A stretch of 64,000 nucleotides of DNA from Aliidiomarina haloalkalitolerans (GTDB taxonomy: Bacteria > Pseudomonadota > Gammaproteobacteria > Enterobacterales > Alteromonadaceae). The translations under genes and the position numbers were made by a program. Under the pieces are notes generated by a model, which saw only the letters and a list, made by a program, of their open reading frames with translations, made no database searches and was not told the DNA's origin. The stretch is from positions 620,001 to 684,000 of the forward strand of contig NZ_PIPI01000001.1 in NCBI RefSeq assembly GCF_003987315.1, given 5' to 3'. Below are positions 45,993 to 53,224 of this stretch, in pieces; the first letter of the stretch is position 1, and each line of letters begins with the position of its first letter.

Positions 45993-47488
45993 GAACAGCT
46001 CTCCATTTCTTGTTCCAAACTTGCAATATTCAATTCACCAGAGATGAGTCGCGGCAATAAAGCGTCACGTAAATCAGATAAAGTAATGCTTTCATTTGAG
46101 TAAACCTTATCAATAAGTGGTAGGGCAAGCTTAATGAAGCTAGAAATTAAATCTTCATCAGGAAGAGCGAGCAACTCATTCTCAAGGAAAACTTTAGTTT
46201 GAAAGTTACTTATCCCGGTACTTTGATTCTGATACTGCCAAGTTTTACCCTCACTGTATATTTGACGTAAATGTAGGCCTAATATCAGCCCTATAGATTC
46301 ATTGATCGGCCGAAATAGTCGACAAAAACTTGCAGGCTCGCAAACACCTAGTCGATTTAAAAAGTCTTTAGTCAGAAATAGTGAACGCCCTGTTGGCTGG
46401 TCCTTGCTCCCTCCTGAGACCTCTATAACTATATCTCCGGGTCTTAACTTCCTGCTTTTTAATTTTTTAGGCTCAACATATCTAGTTGGTACCTTTTTGT
46501 CGTTACCTAGATAAATATTCGGTAGATCTGTACCTCGCAGAATTTTCACTTTTTCCGTGTGTTTCTCGTCTGGTTGTTCTTTTCCCCAATCTCCACCGAT
46601 TGTCTTTTCTAGTAGCTCGCCAAACGGTAAGGCATTCCACCCCTCGGGAATCTCGCCAAGTTCGCTGTCTTGCATGGCGGAGGGGAAGAGTTCGGCGGTG
46701 GTGCGGAGTTCGTTGTATTGCTCGGGTTGTTCGGTTTTGAAGCGGGCAAGTTGGCCTTGGTCTTTGCCGGAAATGGCTTGCATGGCGGCGTTTAATGCGT
46801 CTTCTTCGCTGCCGCCGGCTTCCAGTGCAGCCATCTTGGCTTTAACGGGTTCGAAATCGACAAACCAGCTTTTGAATATGGCTTGCGCCATTTGCTCTAG
46901 AGTCTGATTAATCTGTTTGTTGAGTTCTATTTTACTCGATACTGTTAACCATATCGATGAAATTACTGCCATTTCATCCTTGCTAGGAATGACAACTGGT
47001 AAAGAGCTAAGAATAGAAGTGTTTAAGTTTGGCATCGTAGCGCCTACAGCATGACGTACGATCCACTCTCGAACAGAGGGGTGACAAAGGTAAGCATGTA
47101 AATATTCGGTACTGACTTCGTTTGAATTAACGCGAACCCTGAGACAACCAGTGCCGCAAAGCCAACCATCCTCTTTTTCAGTTACACGCGCGCATTTCTC
47201 AACATCGCCGCGGCGACTGTAAACAATATCACCAACGTGCACCTTGTACTTAGATAATCGCTCTACATCCTTTACTGAGACGCGTGCAATATCATCTGTG
47301 GTAATTGCATCAACAGTAATATTTTTTGGCATAATCGAAGGTATACCATGATCAACATAATCGCTCGCATGCAATTGGCTACCAAAAGGGCCTGTTTGTA
47401 TATCCCCTCCAGATGCTTTGGCTAGCTCACCAAGGGTCGTAATTCCCCAATGGCTTGGAATGTTGTAAAAAATATCTTCGAAGCTCAC
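45989..47488 (-). CDS. hsdS: Type I restriction-modification specificity subunit
   Basis: A 499-aa protein with two target-recognition domains (about 15-160, IPSHWGITTLGELAKASGGD; and about 270-430, IPEGWNALPFGELLEKTIGG). They are separated by the conserved helical spacer (LNKQINQTLEQMAQAIFKSWFVDFEPVKAKM). It picks the DNA sequence bound by HsdM and HsdR. Both domains are complete. The second is more divergent in base composition, which is common as these domains recombine. Confidence 0.92.
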   Translation of the reverse strand: MSFEDIFYNIPSHWGITTLGELAKASGGDIQTGPFGSQLHASDYVDHGIPSIMPKNITVDAITTDDIARVSVKDVERLSKYKVHVGDIVYSRRGDVEKCARVTEKEDGWLCGTGCLRVRVNSNEVSTEYLHAYLCHPSVREWIVRHAVGATMPNLNTSILSSLPVVIPSKDEMAVISSIWLTVSSKIELNKQINQTLEQMAQAIFKSWFVDFEPVKAKMAALEAGGSEEDALNAAMQAISGKDQGQLARFKTEQPEQYNELRTTAELFPSAMQDSELGEIPEGWNALPFGELLEKTIGGDWGKEQPDEKHTEKVKILRGTDLPNIYLGNDKKVPTRYVEPKKLKSRKLRPGDIVIEVSGGSKDQPTGRSLFLTKDFLNRLGVCEPASFCRLFRPINESIGLILGLHLRQIYSEGKTWQYQNQSTGISNFQTKVFLENELLALPDEDLISSFIKLALPLIDKVYSNESITLSDLRDALLPRLISGELNIASLEQEMESCS

Positions 47489-47510
47489 ATTTGCCCCCTG
47501 AGATTCTGCT

Positions 47511-48908
47511 TCATATCTTCACCTGCCAATATCCTCTGGTGCCGCCTACGCGTTCAATTACCCCTAGCTCTTTTAGTTTTTCTAGGTGCTTCTGCACGGC
47601 CGAGGGGTTGATATTCAATTCTTCGGCTATTTTGCGGTACGGATAACTTGGGTTGGCCTGAATAACGGCCAAAACAGATTGTTGTGCGGTGGTCAGATTT
47701 TCGATTGCACCACCTATTGCACCACCTATTGCACCACCTGCTTTTTCTTCGACCGTACCTTGTAAACTTTGATCACGCAGAAACTCGATGTCAAAAGAGT
47801 CGCCTATTTCTTTAAACACCGGTTTTGGTGTTTTTGCTTCTTGGCATAACTGGCGGATACGCGCCATGCCGCTGCCCCATTGTTCTATGTACCCGAGTTC
47901 GCGAAACACCCGCGCCACCACTTTGTTTCGAATTTCAGAGCGACCTTGCAGCGCTTCTTCTAAGGTGATGCCGTTGGGCAAACCGCCGGGCGAAACAATG
48001 TTTACGCAATCGTCGTAAATGCCCAGTTTAATATCGCGACCAAAATTACTGTAATCACGATGTACCACGGCATTAATCAGCGCCTCGCGAATGGCTGGAA
48101 TGGGGATTTCGTAGGTGTCGGTGCGTTGCAAGCCAAGAATTTCAGCCCGCAAATGCAGGTGGTTTTTAATAAAAATCTCGGCTTGGCTTAATTGCTGAAA
48201 TAAGTCTCCACGGTATTCCTTTTTATCGAGGAAAACCGCCATATTGTCGCCCTTAAAGCGGGCACATTTTATTTCCACATGCTCATAGTGGCCAAGCAGG
48301 ATTAGAAGCCCGTGTGTGGGCCGCAACTGATCATGCTCTTGCTTTACCAGTTTAAGGCTCTGTAGGCGTTGTTCATCGAGCGTTTTTCCCTGTTGGGTGA
48401 AAGCATTATACAGTGGGGTTAAATCCAACTGCTTCAGTTCAACTTCCCAGGAGGCTTGCTCGTCAAAGCTTTGGTTCAACCGTTGCCGTTCCAACTCATG
48501 GATCATATCTAAGCTCGCAGGTCGATTACTTGCACCAATACGCACATAGGTGCCGTCATCACGGCCCTTGCTCTTCAGGAAATACGGCAGCTGACTTCCA
48601 CGATGAACCTGTACCACCAAAAGCGTTTTCTGTTTAATGGTTTCTAAGTAAATACTCGGCAATAGCGTGGGTAAACACTGTGCATGCACTATAGATGCAA
48701 CCTGATCCATCAGTTCAAACTCATCGCCTTGAATACCCACAATTCGGCGCTGATCATCAACGCCGATAATCAGCTTACCGCCGCTCGTATTCGCAAAGGC
48801 AACCAGCGTTTTCGAAAGTTGCTCACCTTTGGGCAGCTCTCGCTTGAATTCGAGTGTTTTGCTCTCGCCCTGCTCAATTTCATGCTTGAGCTGGCGGTTA
48901 AAGCTCAT
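47511..48908 (-). CDS. Schlafen/AlbA-type ATP-binding protein of the hsd operon
   Basis: A protein of about 465 aa. An AlbA_2 (Schlafen-like) domain lies at about 10-130 (SKTLEFKRELPKGEQLSKTLVAFANTSGGKLIIGV). A GHKL-like region near 270-360 has EALINAVVHRDYSNFG and VSPGGLPNGITLEE, and a winged helix sits at the C-terminus (YPYRKIAEELNINPSAVQKHLEKL). Such genes often sit between hsdM and hsdS and may regulate the system. Start 48908 (MSFNRQL) is my choice; an ATG at 48923 is also possible. The linker holds the repeat GGAIGGAIGGAI. Confidence 0.85.
   Translation of the reverse strand: MSFNRQLKHEIEQGESKTLEFKRELPKGEQLSKTLVAFANTSGGKLIIGVDDQRRIVGIQGDEFELMDQVASIVHAQCLPTLLPSIYLETIKQKTLLVVQVHRGSQLPYFLKSKGRDDGTYVRIGASNRPASLDMIHELERQRLNQSFDEQASWEVELKQLDLTPLYNAFTQQGKTLDEQRLQSLKLVKQEHDQLRPTHGLLILLGHYEHVEIKCARFKGDNMAVFLDKKEYRGDLFQQLSQAEIFIKNHLHLRAEILGLQRTDTYEIPIPAIREALINAVVHRDYSNFGRDIKLGIYDDCVNIVSPGGLPNGITLEEALQGRSEIRNKVVARVFRELGYIEQWGSGMARIRQLCQEAKTPKPVFKEIGDSFDIEFLRDQSLQGTVEEKAGGAIGGAIGGAIENLTTAQQSVLAVIQANPSYPYRKIAEELNINPSAVQKHLEKLKELGVIERVGGTRGYWQVKI
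47704..47739 (-). repeat. 12-bp tandem repeat inside the AlbA-type gene
   Basis: Nearly three copies of GCACCACCTATT (plus strand) encode GGAI-GGAI-GGAI in the linker before the winged helix. The unit is a multiple of 3, so changes in copy number lengthen the linker without shifting frame. Confidence 0.85.
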
Positions 48909-50625
48909 ACCCCAGCCCTCCAAGATTTCGCTTAATCTCAGCTTCTAACCGCTCGCTTTCGGCAAACTGTTCACTTAACTGGGCGGTAAGGCGTGCCATT
49001 TTCTCTGCAAAGGGTTCGCCGTCGTCTTCTTGTTCCACTGCGCCCACATAGCGGCCTGGGGTGAGCACATAATCGTGCTTTTTAATGTCATCTAGGTTGG
49101 CGGATTTACAGAAGCCGGCGATGTCTTCGTAGTTGTCGCCGCGCTGCCATGCGTGGAAGATGTCGGCGACCTTAGCTATGTCTTCGTTGGTGAAGTCACG
49201 CAGTACCCGGTCACGCATAAAGCCGAGGTTACGGGCATCGATAAACAGAAATTCGTTACGTCGGTCCCGTTTTTTCTCACTTCGTACCATACCGTTGGCT
49301 TTGTCTTTGCTTAAAAACCAAATACAGGCGGGAATTTGCGTGTTGGTAAACAACTGGCCGGGTAAAGCAACCATGCACTCAACTAAGTCTTCTTCAATCA
49401 GGCGCTTGCGTATTTCCCCTTCGTTGTTGGTGTTTGAACTCATGGAGCCGTTGGCCAACAATATCCCCATGCTGCCGGTCGGCGCTAAATGGTGCACCAT
49501 GTGCTGCACCCAGGCAAAGTTAGCGTTGCCTTTGGGCGGCGTGCCATATTTCCAGCGTACGTCGTCGGCGAGCGATTCGCTCCACCAGTCTTTGATGTTA
49601 AAGGGTGGGTTTGCCATGACAAAGTCGGCACGCAAATCGGGGTGCTGATCATCCAAAAAGGTATCGGCGTTTTTCTTACCGAAGTTAAAGTCGATACCAC
49701 GGATAGCCATGTTCATGGCCGCCAGCTTCCATGTGGTAGGATTCGATTCCTGCCCATACACAGAAATGCGCTTACGCTGCTCTGAAGCGTCGTAATGATG
49801 TTCTTTGGCATGCTCTTCGATGAACTTATCGCTTGAAACGAAAAAGCCGCCAGAACCCATTGCCGGGTCATATACGCGCCCTGAATACGGCTCTAGCATT
49901 TCAACGATGAGGGTTACGATGCTTTTCGGGGTGTAATACTGACCACCTTGTTTGCCTTCTGCCAAGGCAAACTGACCCAAGAAATACTCGTACACATGGC
50001 CGAGAATGTCTTTGCTGTGTAAATTGAGTTTCTTGCCACCAAATACCGGCTTGGTAAACGAGGTATCAGAAAACGTATTAATTAGGCCGATGAGCTTATC
50101 GTTATCGAGCTGGTACTGGCTAATTCGGTTCAAAATACCTTTAAGTTTGGCGTTACTCTTTTCAATTTCTTCTAGGGCGTTATCAATCAACCAAGACACC
50201 GAGCGCAGCTTTACATCGTTACCGGCTGCGTCTTGCCAAAGCATACTGTTGATCGGCAACACAGCTTTTTCTTTTAAGGTGCTCCAACGGGCAGCTTTTG
50301 GCACCCAAAACACATTCGCTTCACGATAGTAGTCGAGCTGCTCGAGCTCATCCTGTATGGCTTGCTGATAGTCGGCGTCGCTGTCGAAATCATCGCGCGG
50401 CATGTAGTAAATGTTATCATCGCTTTCTTGCCCAAACAGCTCAATAAGCGCCTCTTGGCGTTCTTCAAAGGCATCTGACACGTACTTTAAGAAGATAAGC
50501 CCTAATACCACATGCTTGTAATTAGCAGCGTCCAGGTTGGCGCGTAGCTTGTCTGCAGCCTTCCAAAGTTTGTCATCCAATTCTTTTAGAAACTGCTGTT
50601 CAGTGTTGTCCATGTTGCTATCCAT
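48898..50625 (-). CDS. hsdM: Type I restriction-modification methylase subunit
   Basis: A 575-aa adenine-N6 methyltransferase. The helical N-terminus (LWKAADKLRANLDAANYK) is the HsdM N-domain. The catalytic domain has the SAM motif VYDPAMGSGGFFVSS and the catalytic NPPF in DFVMANPPFNIKDW. With two copies of HsdM per HsdS it methylates hemimethylated sites to protect the chromosome. It is complete and heads the operon, with the AlbA-type gene overlapping its 3' end. Possible start codons lie close together at 50610-50625. Confidence 0.94.
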   Translation of the reverse strand: MDSNMDNTEQQFLKELDDKLWKAADKLRANLDAANYKHVVLGLIFLKYVSDAFEERQEALIELFGQESDDNIYYMPRDDFDSDADYQQAIQDELEQLDYYREANVFWVPKAARWSTLKEKAVLPINSMLWQDAAGNDVKLRSVSWLIDNALEEIEKSNAKLKGILNRISQYQLDNDKLIGLINTFSDTSFTKPVFGGKKLNLHSKDILGHVYEYFLGQFALAEGKQGGQYYTPKSIVTLIVEMLEPYSGRVYDPAMGSGGFFVSSDKFIEEHAKEHHYDASEQRKRISVYGQESNPTTWKLAAMNMAIRGIDFNFGKKNADTFLDDQHPDLRADFVMANPPFNIKDWWSESLADDVRWKYGTPPKGNANFAWVQHMVHHLAPTGSMGILLANGSMSSNTNNEGEIRKRLIEEDLVECMVALPGQLFTNTQIPACIWFLSKDKANGMVRSEKKRDRRNEFLFIDARNLGFMRDRVLRDFTNEDIAKVADIFHAWQRGDNYEDIAGFCKSANLDDIKKHDYVLTPGRYVGAVEQEDDGEPFAEKMARLTAQLSEQFAESERLEAEIKRNLGGLGYEL

Positions 50626-50709
50626 ATCTCTTTTATATTCCCGACTAATCGGTTGTTTTTAGTGCTGAAACTTCATAAGGGAACTATCCGGAAATTCCGG
50701 AGCGTTAGT

Positions 50710-50838
50710 TCAACAAACCAGTTGTTTCCACTTTGGGGGAACTACTAAGGATTTTGTAGTAGTTGTTGAGTTATCTACCTCAAGCTGCGCCTTTCCATCT
50801 GCACTGGTGAACAGTTTTATGCTTTGTATGTCGGTCAT
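50710..50838 (-). pseudogene. Remnant of a RhuM-type gene (5' part only)
   Basis: The minus strand reads MTDIQSIKLFTSADGKAQLEV, almost identical to the N-terminus of the RhuM fragment at 50882-51301, then goes off-family and stops. It is a duplicated and truncated first exon-like piece, not a working gene. Confidence 0.65.
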
Positions 50839-50881
50839 GTTCATCTTCCATGTTTTATTCTCGTGTACCGCGGTGCAACAC

Positions 50882-51301
50882 CTACGCATACCCTGGGGCA
50901 ATCGCCAAGTTACTTGTATTCATCAAGCACACGCGGTTCGTGAGCGTGTAGCCCTGAATTAAGTGGTCTTTTAGGGTTTGTGTCGCCCACTGTCGGAACT
51001 GAGTCGCTCGTAGTGAGTTAACTCGATAACCAACAGAAATAATCGCATCAAGATTATAATACTTCGTCTTATACTTTTGGCCGTGGTCAGCCACATGTTC
51101 CAAAACGGAACATGTGGCTCTTTTGTCTAACTCGCCACTTTTATATATATTGCTCAAATGCTTGGTTATTGCCGGTCGCTGAATGCCAAACAACTCCGCC
51201 ATTTGCGCTTGGCTCAACCATACAGTTTCCTTTTCAAGCGCCACTTCTAGCTGCGCCTTTCCATCTGCGCTGGTAAACAATTTTATGCTTTGTGCGGTCA
51301 T
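50882..51301 (-). pseudogene. rhuM: Truncated RhuM-family gene fused to a WYL-type tail
   Basis: Residues 1-118 match the start of RhuM proteins (WLSQAQMAELFGIQRPAITKH, GYRVNSLRATQFRQWATQTLK); full members are about 330 aa. The last 20 residues, NRVCLMNTSNLAIAPGYA, match the C-terminus of the neighbouring WYL protein (NRVTLVDTPNLAIAPGYG). The gene has thus lost its C-terminal two thirds and gained a copy of the other gene's end, through recombination. RhuM genes commonly sit by type I restriction genes. Confidence 0.75.
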
Positions 51302-51411
51302 AATGTTCCTCTTCCTTTGAGTAACGTTTTTAGGACGAGCTCATTTGAGCCCGGTTCAAACATTTGTTCATCACCCAGTACCGCATAGCGATTACCCTGT
51401 TTCATCGAAGG

Positions 51412-52275
51412 TCACCCATACCCTGGCGCAATCGCCAAGTTCGGGGTATCCACCAAGGTGACGCGGTTGCGCAACCATAACTGATACTCTGGCCCGCGCA
51501 AATCAGCATCTTCAGTGCAGTCGACATTCCAACGTCGTAACAAATAACCCGCCATAGCGGCTCGAACTTCAACGGTTAATACGCCGTTTTTCATGCCGTA
51601 GTCACGCTCAATTGCGCTTTTGTGCTTGATATTGTGCGGGTGTGGCACCAGCTGCAGTGGAATCATTCGTTGCCATTCATGGTCATTTTCAGTGCCTTCA
51701 AAGTCTTCAGCACTGCCGCAAATGTTCACCTTTTCAATTCGGGTCAGCACAAAATCACGATAACTTTGCGACACGCGATCAAATGCCCGCAAATGCCAAC
51801 GTAAACCGTTGTCGACAATCGCATGCGGTACTAGCTGTTTGACCGAATTGCCACTGCTGAGTGAGGTATAAGTCACCTCAATCGCTTTCTGATTTAAAAT
51901 CGCCTGCACGAGGCGCGCCACCACAAACAAATCGGGGACATTCAGGCGTGACGGCGCTTCAACCGGAAAATGAATATCGCCAATGGCATCAAAACCGTCG
52001 GAAATATCATTGGCGAGTTTGACCAGCGTGCGTTGCGGATCATGTTGGAACAGCGGCTTAAACGCATCGGTTTGGAAATAGCGTTTTTGCTGTTGGTCAT
52101 AACGGAGGTTCTGCGGCGCTAGTTGCTTGTACAAATTAAAATCGCGAGAACCGGCTGAGAGCCCTACCTCAAAACGATTAATCAAATCATTACGATAAAT
52201 TGAACCGCGAAAAAGCAGGCAAAAATCGATATAAGCAAGGCGCTGTTTTTGCGCAAATGAAACTGAATCTAGCAT
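51412..52275 (-). CDS. WYL-domain transcriptional regulator (BrxR/CapW-like)
   Basis: A 287-aa protein: a winged helix-turn-helix (about 8-65), a WYL domain (about 115-200) containing LSSGNSVKQLVPHAIVDNGLRWHLRAFD, and a C-terminal WCX-like tail (about 210-287). This is the layout of BrxR/CapW regulators, which control phage-defence islands and may sense nucleic-acid ligands. It sits at the upstream end of the defence block, so it is the likely regulator of the hsd operon. Its C-terminal NLAIAPGYG is copied in the RhuM fragment downstream. Confidence 0.85.
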   Translation of the reverse strand: MLDSVSFAQKQRLAYIDFCLLFRGSIYRNDLINRFEVGLSAGSRDFNLYKQLAPQNLRYDQQQKRYFQTDAFKPLFQHDPQRTLVKLANDISDGFDAIGDIHFPVEAPSRLNVPDLFVVARLVQAILNQKAIEVTYTSLSSGNSVKQLVPHAIVDNGLRWHLRAFDRVSQSYRDFVLTRIEKVNICGSAEDFEGTENDHEWQRMIPLQLVPHPHNIKHKSAIERDYGMKNGVLTVEVRAAMAGYLLRRWNVDCTEDADLRGPEYQLWLRNRVTLVDTPNLAIAPGYG

Positions 52276-52370
52276 CGTCCGTGGCCACTGTTAAAATTAT
52301 TATAAGCTCAGTGTGGTTTATTTTGATGGGGTTGTAAAGTCAAAATCAATGGCGCGAATGGAACCAATAA

Positions 52371-52404
52371 AAAAACACCAGTCGCTCTCGCAACTGGTGT
52401 TTTT
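52371..52404 (-). terminator. Rho-independent terminator
   Basis: Perfect 12-bp arms AAAAACACCAGT and ACTGGTGTTTTT with a 10-nt loop, 16 bp past the end of the secreted-protein gene. The A/T-rich outer arms serve as the U-run on either strand. Confidence 0.85.
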
Positions 52405-52419
52405 CTGGGAAAAACTAGG

Positions 52420-52947
52420 TTATTCAGTGATTGGCATGTCGTACCATGCTTCGCCGTCGACAGTGACCTGTAACATCATTTCAGCGCCCTCATCGTCACC
52501 TTCGTACGATAAGCTTCCCGGTACCATAGTGCTTTCCCAACCTGGGCCGCGCGGAACACATTCGCCAATTGACGCATAATCCGGTGCGCTACTTTGATCA
52601 AAGCCATTCAGCAAAAAGCCGGTGACTTGACCGTTGCGGTTTTTCCGAGCATCGACACTCACGTCAGCATCCATAGAGAGCGCCACTGGGCCTTCTGATC
52701 GGGCTGGAAACTCTCTGCCACCCGGGTTTACATCGACACACTCCCACGTTGCAACTCCACCCGGCATCACCATCCGAAACTGAATAAACTCCGCGTTAGC
52801 TTGCAGTTCGTGATTATTCCAGCCAAACAAACTCTGAACGTCACCCTTTCCTACAAATCCAACACCTTCTTCATCATAAGTAACGGAAGCATTTGCAGCG
52901 AACGAAAGTGCTAACACTGAAGCTAGCGTTAATAATTTTGTTTTCAT
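52420..52947 (-). CDS. Secreted protein of unknown function under c-di-GMP riboswitch control
   Basis: A 175-aa protein with a clear signal peptide (cleavage after ANA, about residue 20). The mature domain is beta-rich and acidic, with two cysteines (WECVDVNPG, GECVPRG) that could form a disulfide. I recognise no family. GGAGTT precedes the ATG. The leader carries a GEMM-I riboswitch, so its expression should follow cellular c-di-GMP; a matrix, adhesion or envelope role is plausible but unproven. Confidence 0.75.
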   Translation of the reverse strand: MKTKLLTLASVLALSFAANASVTYDEEGVGFVGKGDVQSLFGWNNHELQANAEFIQFRMVMPGGVATWECVDVNPGGREFPARSEGPVALSMDADVSVDARKNRNGQVTGFLLNGFDQSSAPDYASIGECVPRGPGWESTMVPGSLSYEGDDEGAEMMLQVTVDGEAWYDMPITE

Positions 52948-53018
52948 TTTTAACTCCGACAGGCAAAACTACATTATCCATACACGCAATTGTTTAATTA
53001 CGGGTAATTTAACCTGAT

Positions 53019-53110
53019 TCGGCGGCTCGGCCGTCTTGCTGAAGCTTATTGAAGTTCGTTAAACAAGACCCGTAGCTTTGCGACCCTACCTCACGATAGG
53101 TGTACCTGTT
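53019..53110 (-). promoter_or_regulatory. c-di-GMP-I (GEMM) riboswitch
   Basis: Read on the minus strand the leader contains ACAGGTACACCTATC-GTGA-GGTAGG, a six-pair P1b stem capped by a GNRA tetraloop, followed by GTCGCAAAGCTACGGGTC, very close to the GEMM core GACGCAAAGCCACGGG. The second stem is GTCTTG ... CAAGAC and ends GGCCGAGCCGCC, matching the tetraloop-receptor arm. It ends about 70 bp before the secreted-protein ATG. No terminator hairpin is visible in the gap, so control may be translational. Confidence 0.88.
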
Positions 53111-53224
53111 CGTCAGTGCTGCGTTTAGTTGAGCGGCAGTTTCCTTGAAAAGCGAACGCCGTTACAGCCAGCCAAAGACAGTGAAATTAATTTAGTATAC
53201 TTTTTGTACATGTCAACAAATTAT

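Noticed and set aside
23000..52300. CRISPR array or cas genes in the defence island
   Set aside because: No regularly spaced direct repeats and no Cas-like proteins are seen. The repeats present are attC-like, IS ends or gene duplications.
23000..52300. Integron integrase, phage integrase or ICE genes that would explain the island
   Set aside because: No tyrosine recombinase, relaxase or conjugation gene is present. The only recombinases are IS transposases, so an integrase-less cassette cluster is the better reading.
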